Positions 7,922 through 17,275 of a stretch of 64,000 bases of DNA are shown piece after piece. The first letter of the stretch is position 1, and each line of letters begins with the position of its first letter. This DNA is from FEN-1297 sp963710735 (GTDB lineage: Bacteria > Bacteroidota > Ignavibacteria > Ignavibacteriales > Ignavibacteriaceae). The translations under genes were made by a program, and so were the position numbers. The DNA is taken from positions 372,001-436,000 of the forward strand of contig CAVQBN010000006.1 in the NCBI GenBank assembly GCA_963710735.1, in the 5' to 3' direction. Under the pieces are notes generated by a model. The model worked only from the letters and a program-made list of their open reading frames with translations. It was not told the origin of the DNA and ran no database searches.

Positions 7922-8575
7922 CTATTTTTTTCTTAAATCATATATGTATGTCTTATCTGATAAAGTTATTGGTTTTAAGTTTATTCTATTGCCTAAAAGA
8001 TCCTCTATTTGTTTAATATTGCTTTTATTACTTTTCATTTCATAATAATTAAAAAAGTATTTCAATAATTCGTCTATATCATCAAAAGAAACTTCAATAA
8101 AAAATTCTTCATTCTTCTCACTTATAAAGGAACTGTTCTTAATTGCTATTTTTGCCTTTTCTAATTTGTCAATTTCATTTTCAAAGATATAATGAATTCT
8201 CTCAACTTCGCTATCTGCAGCAGGCTCAACAATTACAGCCCTGCCATTTTTTTTCAAAACCCGGTATGCCTCATCAAGTGCTTTTGCGCTATTTTGATGA
8301 TGCAATGAAAATGTGAAAAGTACAATATCAAATATTTCATCATCAAAATCTAAATTTTCTCCGGACATTATCTTAAAATCAAGATTCCGGATATTTTGTC
8401 GTGCGCTCTCAATCCCTTTTTTATCCGGATCAATCGCAATTAATTTCCTCGGAATTTTTTGTATCCATTCGGTGACTCTCCCATTTCCACACCCGACTTC
8501 TAAAACAGATTTATCACTTAATTCTGAATATTCAAGAATCTTCTTAAATTCGATTCGATTTATGTCAGATTGCAT
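7922..8575 (-). CDS. class I SAM-dependent methyltransferase
   Basis: A 217-residue protein with the Rossmann methyltransferase core: motif I VLEVGCGNGRVTEWI at about residues 24-38, the acidic loop end AIDPDKKGIESAR, a DFKIMSGENLDF segment and FDIVLFTFSLHHQN as motif IV, then ALDEAYRVLKKNGRAVIVEP. This is the Methyltransf_11/25 type, with no feature to identify the substrate. The C-terminal 80 residues are charged and possibly form a substrate cap. It is a single gene. Confidence 0.85.
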   Translation of the reverse strand: MQSDINRIEFKKILEYSELSDKSVLEVGCGNGRVTEWIQKIPRKLIAIDPDKKGIESARQNIRNLDFKIMSGENLDFDDEIFDIVLFTFSLHHQNSAKALDEAYRVLKKNGRAVIVEPAADSEVERIHYIFENEIDKLEKAKIAIKNSSFISEKNEEFFIEVSFDDIDELLKYFFNYYEMKSNKSNIKQIEDLLGNRINLKPITLSDKTYIYDLRKK

Positions 8576-8788
8576 TTATTATAAATAATTAATATGAGTT
8601 GAAATATTTTTACGATAATCTTAAAAAAAGGATTTTATAATGCATTAAGTTTACTAAAAAAGCAAGATAAATTTTTAACAGATTAATATGTTTCCCGAGT
8701 ACGGTAATTTAATTAAATTTATACAAACTAAAACTCTAAGCAGCATAACAGCTAATTAAATGATCATCTATTCAGAGGAAAAATAAAA

Positions 8789-10015
8789 ATGTCAGTTTTA
8801 ACTACAACTTCACAAAAAAAAGAGCGGATAGAATCTATAGATGTTTTCAGAGGATTGACAATTTTTGTAATGATTTTTGTTAATGATCTTGCCTCCGTTA
8901 AAGGGATTCCACAATGGATGGAACATATGCCGGCAAATGCCGATGGGATGACGTTTGTGGATATTGTATTCCCTGCTTTTTTATTTATTGTAGGTATGGC
9001 AATCCCCTTTGCTATTAATAAAAGAATTGCAGTAGGCGATAGTATGCTTAAAATATGGAAACATATATTAATACGTACTGCGGCGCTAATAATACTTGGC
9101 GTAATGATGACAAATATTTCGGATCTCAATTCCGAAATCGTAGGTATGGGACATTCTGTTTGGATGCTTTTAGTTTTGATTGGAGCAATTTTAGCATGGA
9201 ATCAATATCCAAAAGCAGAAGGGAATAAAAAAATTATTTTTACTTCACTTCGATACCTCGGAATTATTCTGCTGATGTATTTAGCTGCAATTTACAGAAG
9301 CGGGCAGCCAGGAAACCTAGGCTGGTTTCACACAAAATGGTGGGGAATTTTAGGTTTAATCGGCTGGGCTTATCTTTTTTCCAGCGCTGTATATATTATT
9401 TTCAGAAGACATTTTGCCGGAATTATCGGAATGCTTGTAATTTTTATTACTCTTTATATTAGCGATAAAACCGGAGCCCTCGGAAATTTTTATGCACAGA
9501 ATATAAGAGATTATTTTTGGTTAGGCGGCCATATTGGTGCACATACTGCAATTGCAATTACCGGCATTATCGTATCCATGCTGTTTATGAGTGATTCGAA
9601 AATTGAAGATCCAAAAGCACGCATAATTTGGATTCTGATTTTTGCCCTGATGATGTTTGTAGTAGGATTTTTCCTAAGACCTTTATATGGAGTTTCAAAA
9701 ATATACGCGACCCCAAGCTGGTCATTATATTCAGCTGCAATTTGCTGTGTAATTTATGCATTCCTTTATTGGCTGGTCGATTTGAAAAAGATTATTAAGT
9801 GGGCAAAGTTTTTAGAGCCTGCCGGTATAAATCCTCTTCTTGCATATTTACTGCCTGATATATTTTATGCTATAATATGGATTTTCGGAATAAATATTTT
9901 ATCTGAATACTTTGGATTTGGAATTGTTGGCATAATTCGATCATTAGTATTTGCTCTTGTAATGCTTGGCTTAACAGCATGGTTAAACAAGCTGCACGTA
10001 AGACTCCACTTATAA
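8789..10015 (+). CDS. DUF5009/HGSNAT-like membrane acyltransferase
   Basis: A 408-residue polytopic membrane protein with about ten spans. It starts with the family's RIESIDVFRGLTIFVMIFVND segment, followed by FVDIVFPAFLFIVGMAIPFA. These mark the heparan-alpha-glucosaminide acetyltransferase-like group (DUF5009/DUF1624), which uses acetyl-CoA on the inner face to acetylate a sugar on the outer face in characterised members. The His-containing GGHIGAHTAIAITG loop is in the region of the transferred-acetyl site. The bacterial substrate is probably a cell-envelope glycan, but this is inference. It is a single gene. Confidence 0.8.
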   Translation: MSVLTTTSQKKERIESIDVFRGLTIFVMIFVNDLASVKGIPQWMEHMPANADGMTFVDIVFPAFLFIVGMAIPFAINKRIAVGDSMLKIWKHILIRTAALIILGVMMTNISDLNSEIVGMGHSVWMLLVLIGAILAWNQYPKAEGNKKIIFTSLRYLGIILLMYLAAIYRSGQPGNLGWFHTKWWGILGLIGWAYLFSSAVYIIFRRHFAGIIGMLVIFITLYISDKTGALGNFYAQNIRDYFWLGGHIGAHTAIAITGIIVSMLFMSDSKIEDPKARIIWILIFALMMFVVGFFLRPLYGVSKIYATPSWSLYSAAICCVIYAFLYWLVDLKKIIKWAKFLEPAGINPLLAYLLPDIFYAIIWIFGINILSEYFGFGIVGIIRSLVFALVMLGLTAWLNKLHVRLHL

Positions 10016-10059
10016 AAGCGTGATTTTGGTACAAAGAGTAAAATGTGTTGAAAGAATTA

Positions 10060-10503
10060 TTACTTTAAATTCGGTGTCCCTATTATGTAATGTACCAGCT
10101 GGTCAATAACAAATTCCTTTTCGTCTAATACTGCATTAACAATATCACCTATTGAAATTATTCCGGTAAGTTTATCATTATCAATTACCGGGAGATGACG
10201 GACGCGTTTATTAATCATCAATGCCATACATTCTTCGGTGCTTAACTCAGAATTTACATACAAAACTTTCGAAGACATAATTTCGCTTACTAAAGTATCT
10301 TTCGAAAACTTTCCCTGCAAAATTACTTTTCTTGCATAATCCCTTTCTGACATAATTCCAACCAGACTTTCACCTTTTATTACTAACAAGGCTCCAATCT
10401 TTTTCTCCGCCATTATCTTAAGAGCATCAAAAACTGTAGATTCCGGTGATATTGACCAAATTGTATTACCCTTACTCTGAAGGATTTCATTTACTGTTTT
10501 CAT
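10060..10503 (-). CDS. tandem CBS-domain protein
   Basis: A 147-residue protein made of two CBS domains: about 1-67 (TVFDALKIMAEKKIGALLVI, SLVGIMSERDYARKVI) and about 75-135 (ECMALMINKRVRHLPVIDND, LTGIISIGDIV). Such stand-alone pairs bind adenine nucleotides (AMP, ATP, SAM) and often adjust a partner protein. No partner domain is fused here. The next gene on the same strand, a BON-domain protein, lies upstream at 10894. Confidence 0.88.
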   Translation of the reverse strand: MKTVNEILQSKGNTIWSISPESTVFDALKIMAEKKIGALLVIKGESLVGIMSERDYARKVILQGKFSKDTLVSEIMSSKVLYVNSELSTEECMALMINKRVRHLPVIDNDKLTGIISIGDIVNAVLDEKEFVIDQLVHYIIGTPNLK

Positions 10504-10893
10504 TCTAGATCCCTTTCACAAATTACTCTTGTATAATCGTTCTATTAATTTATTAAAATCAATTTTAGAGCCAATTTTCTGATGTTTTGCGTTGAGGACT
10601 GAGATTATCAAGCAAGTTTATGGAGTTTAAAATTTATTCTTTAGGAGAATAAGAAATTATTATGAACAATTCCAATTAATTTTAGATTATTTCAAGTAAT
10701 ACTTAAAATTTTCTTTTTGGAAATTTCACTAATCGTAAAAGGATATACTGAATTGTTTTAAATTTGTCGTTATTAAGAAAGGGATATTTTTTACAAATAA
10801 TAAATCGTTGTCGTAGAGCTTCCTATCTGGCTATTTAAGTTTTTCAAACTATAAGCCCTCCATCTAAATAGGATACTCTACGACTAATTTGTT
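10504..10893. other. 390-base gap with a long hairpin
   Basis: No open frame of interest is visible. The part next to 10504 is the upstream region of the CBS gene. The main feature is the imperfect hairpin at 10810-10884. Confidence 0.45.
10810..10884 (-). other. 75-base structured hairpin after the BON gene
   Basis: GTCGTAGAG (10810-10818) pairs with CTCTACGAC (10876-10884), CCTAT (10822-10826) with ATAGG (10868-10872), GGCT (10829-10832) with AGCC (10854-10857) and AGTTT (10838-10842) with AAACT (10846-10850). The result is a nested, long hairpin starting 10 bases after the BON gene stop. It is not a canonical terminator because no long T tract follows. It could be a 3' UTR structure, a small RNA or a relic element. 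Confidence 0.5.
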
Positions 10894-11655
10894 TTAACCT
10901 TTTGTTATATAAAGATTGCTTTTAACATTTACTGCATTTGTGTAAAATCGGATAAGATTTTCAGCCCACGCACCTTGTGCCGTAGACATGACTTGCCCCT
11001 CTAATAGTACCGTTCCGTTGTTAACAATTATATGTATCGGCGGATTTGCTAAATATTCCATCCCTTCAAATTCCGGATCGTTATAAATTAATCTTGCCGC
11101 CCTGATACCAATCCTTCCAGGGCCGAATGTTGGTTTAATTTCATTTACAACTTTCTTAACTCCCGCAACTTTTTCAGCTTCTCTCTGGAATTGTGCAACA
11201 TACCAGGGGAGATGTACCCATCCTTTTAATGTGACAACCCCGTTTGTATCATGCACGGTTACCCAGTCAAAAATTCCGTAGAAAACATTATCGTCTATCC
11301 TCTTCTCAACGGCATTTACAATCTTATCAGACGGAATATCTGCACTAACAACTTTTAAATTATTTACAACAATAAAACTATCTTCAACCTTTTGTGCTTC
11401 GTCAGCCGCTAAATTTTTATCATATATCGTTGGTACAGTTCCATCAAGTACAATTTTATTGTTTGATACATTTACATTGATGTTATTGTTTTTAAGTAAA
11501 TTATCTTTTGCCAGCCGGTATTCAACAAAAATTTTGATGTTGCTGTTTGAAGGCTTTTGAGTGCTGCTTTGAGCAAAAGCAGGTGAAGTCATTAATCCGA
11601 ATCCGAGAAAAAAATATATAGCCTTTAAAATTGTCATCTTAACCTTATATCTCAT
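10894..11655 (-). CDS. secreted BON-domain protein
   Basis: A 253-residue protein with a signal peptide (AIYFFLGFGLMTSPAFAQ). Three BON-type modules follow: about 45-100 (LLKNNNINVNVSNNKIVLDG), 105-175 (VEKRIDDNVFYGIFDWVTVH, then GVVTLKGWVHLPW) and 180-250 (ARLIYNDPEFEGM, GTVLLEGQVMS). BON domains bind lipids or the envelope and occur in osmotic-stress proteins such as OsmY. The protein probably sits in the periplasm. A later Met (MTILKAIYFF) is an equally good start. Confidence 0.85.
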   Translation of the reverse strand: MRYKVKMTILKAIYFFLGFGLMTSPAFAQSSTQKPSNSNIKIFVEYRLAKDNLLKNNNINVNVSNNKIVLDGTVPTIYDKNLAADEAQKVEDSFIVVNNLKVVSADIPSDKIVNAVEKRIDDNVFYGIFDWVTVHDTNGVVTLKGWVHLPWYVAQFQREAEKVAGVKKVVNEIKPTFGPGRIGIRAARLIYNDPEFEGMEYLANPPIHIIVNNGTVLLEGQVMSTAQGAWAENLIRFYTNAVNVKSNLYITKG

Positions 11656-11876
11656 TTTAGTACCCTCTTTCTAATATTATCTCTTCCTTAAATTCCATTC
11701 AAGTCAAAAACCACATTTAATTATTTTCCAATATTTTTTATCAACTGCATTTTAGACGAATATTAAATGACTTTGGTTTATTCATTTTTCATTCTTGTAC
11801 TCTGCATCAACATGAAGGTTTAAAAGTTCATTAAAATGAGCGTAACAATTATGAGTTATCCTTTTTTAAAATTTTC

Positions 11877-14282
11877 TTACTTAATTTCTATTAAGAAATC
11901 TTCATTCTCCCAATTTTTTGAGTCTGGCCAATAAAATGTAAATTGTATTTTACTCCCTGTTTTTAACTTATTTGAAGGAATATCAGCAAAGTGAATTCCT
12001 AAACCGCCATCTTTAGTCTGAGTATCTGAAAATGTTTTCCATCCATCTTCTGACCATCGAATTTTTGTCTTCGCCAGTGTTTCGATTCTAAAAATTTTAC
12101 CGAGATTTATTTCTCTGCATTTATTATTGAAACTCCAGAGAGCATATTTTGATTCTACTTTATCCTCAACGTAACGTTTATAAGTTTGGGGCGGCATATC
12201 GAAAACTTTCTTGTCTTTCAAAGAACGGCTTAACTTAACATACTCAGCGTGTGCCCAAACTAATGGCATGGCGGAACCGGACGGCCTTCCTAAATACAAT
12301 TCCCTTCCGGTAATATCACTTGTATCCCAAACCTGTTCCGAAATCATTCCGCCGTCATTAGAAAAGTTCTCCAATGCTTCCAACAATTTTTCTGCCCCTT
12401 TAATATTTCCAGCAGCAAGTTCATAATGTGCACGCTCACCGGTCAGCAGAGGCCATGCACGTCCTATGCCGGTTCCATCGAAAGCTCTGCCGTCCTCATG
12501 TTCGCCATATCCGTCATCATTATATCTATGCCATGATGTACCGTAAGGTGTTTCAACTTTTAGAAGAGCATCTATTACCTTTAAAGTATTTTTTATTTTA
12601 GGATCATTTGCATCTCTTAACCCGAAACGGACCAGCGCTAATGCATCGGGACTAATAATATGTATTGCTTCTTCACAATCAGATCCCGGTGGCCGATTCT
12701 TTATCGGTACAAAACCTTCCGCAGGTGAAGCTGCATCTGCAGTTTCCTGAGCGGCAATACGAACATAATAACCATCGACTCCGATTTTATTTGCAAGCTC
12801 AGATCCGGTTGCATAAGTCCATCTCTCAATATTTGAATTCCAGCTATCGGCAGTATCTCTTAAAAAAGAAGCTGTATCTTTTTCATTATTCATATCCGCA
12901 TAATCCGCAGCTGCCAAAAGAGCAGGTATTTCAACAGCTATTGTAAAGGGAGAAAAGCCAGCATCTTCTTCCCATCTGTCCTGCTGGGTCACCGGACCGT
13001 TGCATACAAGATATGACGCTGCTTTTTTTATCATCGGCCAAAATTTGATTATGTCATTCTTATTCATAGCACCTTTTCGAAATGCCAGATCGATGAGAAG
13101 AATAGGAAATGCGGTTTCGTCCATTTGTATCCCCTGCCAGTAGGTGGAACCGTCAAGCCACATGTTCTGAGACCAATGTCCGTCTTCTTCCTGAGTACTA
13201 ATTAAAAAATTTATAACACGTTTCGCATCATCAAAAGCTTTAACAGCAAGAAGGCCGCCTGCTGCTTCCGCCAGATCTCTCGGCCAAACCAAATGATAAC
13301 CGCCAAGATCATCATCTCCTTTATTGAATCCCCATGGAATCGAAAGGCTTGCAATTAACCCACCTGGAAATCTCTTAGCTTCATGAATACGCAGAACCGA
13401 TGCGCTTATTAATTCTACATTTTTATTTTTATTACTTGTAGGATTAACAAGATCAAGCCCTTTATGCCATTCTTTCCATTCACTTATATATATTTCTTTT
13501 GCAGCATTAAAATCATCGAGTATGCTTGCTTTTGCACGCTGCCCGGCTTCCGACCAATTCTGTCCGAATCCTATTGCAATAACAAATTCATTAATTTTAT
13601 TTTGGGTAATATCAATTTCACCTGTCAATGCAATATTTCCGTTTTCAGCTTTATCATATTTTGATGTTAACTTTTTGTTTTGACGAAGATCCTGCCATCC
13701 ATCGGAAGAACCGGCAAATCCGGCAGAACAATTTTTCCAGGGAAGTGTACATGCAACTGCCATTGCAATTCCATCACGTTCGGCAAAGAGCATTGGGGTC
13801 CCTTTGTAATCGCCTACCCAGCCTGTATTACCTGCTCCGTGATTTCCAAGATGTGGCGAAATAATAAAATAAAGGTTTAATCCTTCACCATCTTTTAAAA
13901 GGTTATTAAAAGTTATTTTTTGAAGAACACAATCGCGGAACGGATCGGCAATTATTTCTTTTACAATTTTATAACTGTTTTGCGAGCATGTATTGGAAAG
14001 CTTATATGCCGGTACACCGGGTGATAAATATTCTAATATACAGCTAGAGTTTCTTTTTTCTTCCGAAAAAAAATCTTTTCCATCGGTAATGATTAATTCT
14101 GCATCCCTTGTGCAAGCCTGATCTAATCTCGGATAATATATCTCATTTAAAATGCCGTGACTAATAGTAAACCAAACTCTGCTTGATTTATTAAGTGCTG
14201 TACCGACCCCGCTTTTAGCGCTTGATGTCCAACGGGCAGGTATTCCAGGCCAACCGGGAGCAAATTCAATAGGTTTATTCAT
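11877..14282 (-). CDS. glucoamylase/glucodextranase, glycoside hydrolase family 15
   Basis: An 801-residue enzyme with a glucodextranase-type N-terminal beta-sandwich (about 1-270; SSRVWFTISHGILNEIYYP) and a GH15 alpha/alpha barrel (about 290-690; GYHLVWPRDLAEAAGGLLAV). The catalytic acids are expected in EDAGFSPFTIAVEIPALL and in the GIGRAWPLLTGERAHYEL segment, both intact. It would release glucose from alpha-1,4 or alpha-1,6 glucans. No signal peptide is visible, so it probably acts on intracellular glycogen or oligosaccharides. The C-terminal 120 residues form a further beta domain. Glucose produced here could feed the gnd-zwf operon just upstream. Confidence 0.93.
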   Translation of the reverse strand: MNKPIEFAPGWPGIPARWTSSAKSGVGTALNKSSRVWFTISHGILNEIYYPRLDQACTRDAELIITDGKDFFSEEKRNSSCILEYLSPGVPAYKLSNTCSQNSYKIVKEIIADPFRDCVLQKITFNNLLKDGEGLNLYFIISPHLGNHGAGNTGWVGDYKGTPMLFAERDGIAMAVACTLPWKNCSAGFAGSSDGWQDLRQNKKLTSKYDKAENGNIALTGEIDITQNKINEFVIAIGFGQNWSEAGQRAKASILDDFNAAKEIYISEWKEWHKGLDLVNPTSNKNKNVELISASVLRIHEAKRFPGGLIASLSIPWGFNKGDDDLGGYHLVWPRDLAEAAGGLLAVKAFDDAKRVINFLISTQEEDGHWSQNMWLDGSTYWQGIQMDETAFPILLIDLAFRKGAMNKNDIIKFWPMIKKAASYLVCNGPVTQQDRWEEDAGFSPFTIAVEIPALLAAADYADMNNEKDTASFLRDTADSWNSNIERWTYATGSELANKIGVDGYYVRIAAQETADAASPAEGFVPIKNRPPGSDCEEAIHIISPDALALVRFGLRDANDPKIKNTLKVIDALLKVETPYGTSWHRYNDDGYGEHEDGRAFDGTGIGRAWPLLTGERAHYELAAGNIKGAEKLLEALENFSNDGGMISEQVWDTSDITGRELYLGRPSGSAMPLVWAHAEYVKLSRSLKDKKVFDMPPQTYKRYVEDKVESKYALWSFNNKCREINLGKIFRIETLAKTKIRWSEDGWKTFSDTQTKDGGLGIHFADIPSNKLKTGSKIQFTFYWPDSKNWENEDFLIEIK

Positions 14283-14419
14283 AATTTTTTCTATTTAGTT
14301 AAGTTAGTTAATAAGGGTTATAATGTAGTGAATATATCAAATTATAAGGTAATACCTTATGCTGAATGTAACGTTAACGGAAAGTTATTTTAAGATTATT
14401 GAAGATATGTTATACTAAA

Positions 14420-15556
14420 TTAAATATTAAACATTTTTTTATTCCTAAATTCTTGCTGCGATCCTAAGAAAGTAATAATACTTTCCCTGTTCAACACACC
14501 GATAACCTGCTCATTCTCTACAACCGGCAATTGGTTAACTCCGTTTTTATCCATTTTTAATAAAGCATCCCATAAAGGAAAATTGACATCAACTTTTTCT
14601 GTTTCAATATCAGGAATCATAGCTTCAGTAACATATGTAGTCGGCCATTTGTCCTGGGTAAAACCTTTTATCCGATGAAGGGTTAGCATTCCGATAAATT
14701 TATCATCCTGTTTAACCATCAAACTTCTCCTGCCAATTCCCAAAATATGATTATCAATAACTTCCTGAAGAGTTGCGTCGAACGGAACAATTCCATAATC
14801 TCTGCTCATAGCTTCATAAACAGTGTGGCCGGTTAAATGATCCTGTAAATATTGCTGATGTAATTGAGACATTGCCGCGCTTTCGAGGAACCATCCTATG
14901 AATGCAATCCACAAACCGCCGCCCATATTTCCACCGAACATCTGCAGAACACCGAAGAAAATAAACATGAAACCGAAAAATCTTCCTACAATAACTGCTA
15001 TGTAAGTTGCTTTGTGTAAATTGTGAGAAACACCCCAGATAATTGCTCTCAGCACACGGCCGCCATCTAAAGGGAAACCAGGAATCAAATTAAAAACGGC
15101 AAGTACAAAATTTATAAAAGCTAAGTACTCAAAAAGAGCAAAGATAGATGTTACTTTACTGAATACAATTTCCAGTAAATAAAATATGCCCGCCAGTAAA
15201 AAACTAACAATAGGACCAGCGATAGCAATCCAGAATTCGGCAATAGCTTTAGGGGGTTCTCCCGCAATCTCAGCTACACCGCCGAAAAGAAAGAGAGTAA
15301 TTTGCTTTACTTTAATTTTGTAATAGATTGCTATAACCGAATGGCCTAACTCGTGCAGTAACACACTAACGAACAACATTATTGAAGTAACCGCTCCGAT
15401 TATCCAATATTCAGCGACGGGCCAATCTTTAAATTCATGGGGAAAATAATTTACAGCTAAACTCCATGTCAACAGGACAAATATCAGGAACCATGTATAA
15501 TCAAGCCCAATGGGAATTCCGATTATCTTCCCTAAAGGAATATTATGCTTTTTCAT
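14420..15556 (-). CDS. site-2 (M50) zinc metalloprotease with C-terminal CBS pair
   Basis: A 378-residue membrane protease. Zinc ligands come from HELGH at residues 68-72 in a membrane helix and the NLIPGFPLDGGR motif at about 156-167. Six hydrophobic segments span the first 220 residues. Two CBS domains follow (about 245-300 and 310-365; WDALLKMDKNGVNQLPVVEN), an arrangement typical of the bacterial SpoIVFB-type group 3 S2Ps, where nucleotide binding to CBS controls activity. The substrate is unknown; membrane-bound anti-sigma factors are the classical kind. It is a single gene between the GH15 and zwf genes. Confidence 0.9.
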   Translation of the reverse strand: MKKHNIPLGKIIGIPIGLDYTWFLIFVLLTWSLAVNYFPHEFKDWPVAEYWIIGAVTSIMLFVSVLLHELGHSVIAIYYKIKVKQITLFLFGGVAEIAGEPPKAIAEFWIAIAGPIVSFLLAGIFYLLEIVFSKVTSIFALFEYLAFINFVLAVFNLIPGFPLDGGRVLRAIIWGVSHNLHKATYIAVIVGRFFGFMFIFFGVLQMFGGNMGGGLWIAFIGWFLESAAMSQLHQQYLQDHLTGHTVYEAMSRDYGIVPFDATLQEVIDNHILGIGRRSLMVKQDDKFIGMLTLHRIKGFTQDKWPTTYVTEAMIPDIETEKVDVNFPLWDALLKMDKNGVNQLPVVENEQVIGVLNRESIITFLGSQQEFRNKKMFNI

Positions 15557-15730
15557 ATATGCCCCCTTTTTTCTTATTAAAATATTTACAAAATAAAATC
15601 ATCTAATTACAAAGTTCATTAGTTATAAGATTAGATGCTTTTAAAAGGACTTTGTTCCTAAAGTGTACTCTGCAGTACATATAATATTTTAATTAAAACA
15701 ATAAATTCATAAAAAGCTACAACTAGAATT

Positions 15731-17269
15731 TTATTTCGTTTTCTTCTTTTTTCCTTTATTGTTAACTGCCGGAAATAACAGCCAGTTATTGCCGTCTCTA
15801 GCAACCAATGCTTCCGCTTCTTCGGGTCCCCAGGTGCCGGATGCATAATTTGGAATATCCTCTGAAGATGAATTCTGCCAGACATTAAGTATCGGCATTA
15901 CTACTTCCCATGCCGCTTCAACCTGATCGCCGCGCATAAATAAAGTTGCATCTCCAAGCATAGTATCGAGTATTAACGTTTCATACGCTTCGGGGGGATC
16001 CGATTTATAAGCATCCGTATAGCTAAAAACCATGTCGACAGGATTCATAAGCATTTTTAAACCTGGTTTCTTAGCCTGGAAGCTTAATCTTATACTCATC
16101 TCTGGCTGAATATTTATTATCAGCCTGTTAGGCTGCCAATTCTCTATCGATTCTGCTGGAAAAGCACGATGAGGAACAGGACGGAACTGAATAGTTATAA
16201 CCGATGTTTTTTCAGGCATTCTTTTACCGGTACGAATATAAAACGGCACATCCTGCCAACGCCAATTATCTATGAAAAATTTTACCGCGGTAAAAGTCTC
16301 TGTTACGGATTTAGGATCTACACCAGGTTCATTTCTATACCCGATTACATGATTCCCCTCCATCCATCCTTCGCTGTATTGCCCCCTCACCACATAATTG
16401 TTAACTTTTTCTTTAGAGTATTTTCTAATTGCATGAAGTACATCAACTTTTTTGTTTCTTACTTCATCCGCATTAAATGAGACAGGCGGTTCCATAGCGA
16501 CTAAACATAATAACTGCAATAAATGATTTTGAATCATGTCTCTTAGAGCACCGGCATGATCGTAATATCCGCCGCGGTGTTCAACACCAACCTGCTCAGC
16601 AACGGTTACCTGAACATGATCGATATAATTTCGATTCCATATAGGTTCAAAGAGAGCATTGGCAAATCTAAACGCCATCATATTCTGGACTGTTTCTTTG
16701 CCGAGATAATGATCAATCCTGTAGATCTGGCATTCATCAAAAATACCGCAGATTATATCATTCAGTTTTCGTGCGCTTACAAAATCATGTCCGAATGGTT
16801 TTTCAATGACTATTCTTGCATGATTCTTATCCTTTGCGATATGAGATTTGTCTAACTGCTCCGCAATAGTTTCAATAAACGACGGCGGTATTGCCATATA
16901 AAAAATTCGATTTGCCGCAACTCCCCATTTCTTTTCAATATCATTTAATTGATTAGATAATTTTTTAAAGCTTTCAATATTAGTAAAATCAGCTTTTTTA
17001 TAACTTATTGATCCGGCAAATTTTTTCCATTCTTCCGGTTTTGCTTTTCCGCTTCGGGAAAAATTATCAATTCCTTCCTTCAATCTATTCCTAAATTTCT
17101 CATCGGAGAAACTCTTTAGATCAAGTCCGATAATCTCAAAATTTTCGGGGAACCAATCATCCAGATATAAATTATAAAGGGCGGGAATAATTTTCCGCCA
17201 AGCTAAATCTCCTCCGGCACCAAAAATAACTAAGATAGTCGGATCCGGTTTTCTTGCAGATATCATCAT
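15731..17269 (-). CDS. zwf: glucose-6-phosphate dehydrogenase (copy 1)
   Basis: A 512-residue enzyme of usual length that oxidises glucose 6-phosphate to 6-phosphogluconolactone with NAD(P)+. The dinucleotide motif is GAGGDLAWRKIIPALYNL near residue 17 (usually GASGDLA), the substrate/active-site motif is RIDHYLGKETVQNM, and GHDFVSARKLN and the FRFANALFEPIWNR segment follow. The start at ATGATGATA is set by a strong AAGGAGG which overlaps the stop codon of gnd (TAAGGAGG). It is the third gene of a HAD-gnd-zwf operon. A second, diverged copy lies at 35488-37017. Confidence 0.96.
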   Translation of the reverse strand: MMISARKPDPTILVIFGAGGDLAWRKIIPALYNLYLDDWFPENFEIIGLDLKSFSDEKFRNRLKEGIDNFSRSGKAKPEEWKKFAGSISYKKADFTNIESFKKLSNQLNDIEKKWGVAANRIFYMAIPPSFIETIAEQLDKSHIAKDKNHARIVIEKPFGHDFVSARKLNDIICGIFDECQIYRIDHYLGKETVQNMMAFRFANALFEPIWNRNYIDHVQVTVAEQVGVEHRGGYYDHAGALRDMIQNHLLQLLCLVAMEPPVSFNADEVRNKKVDVLHAIRKYSKEKVNNYVVRGQYSEGWMEGNHVIGYRNEPGVDPKSVTETFTAVKFFIDNWRWQDVPFYIRTGKRMPEKTSVITIQFRPVPHRAFPAESIENWQPNRLIINIQPEMSIRLSFQAKKPGLKMLMNPVDMVFSYTDAYKSDPPEAYETLILDTMLGDATLFMRGDQVEAAWEVVMPILNVWQNSSSEDIPNYASGTWGPEEAEALVARDGNNWLLFPAVNNKGKKKKTK

Positions 17270-17275
17270 TCCTCC

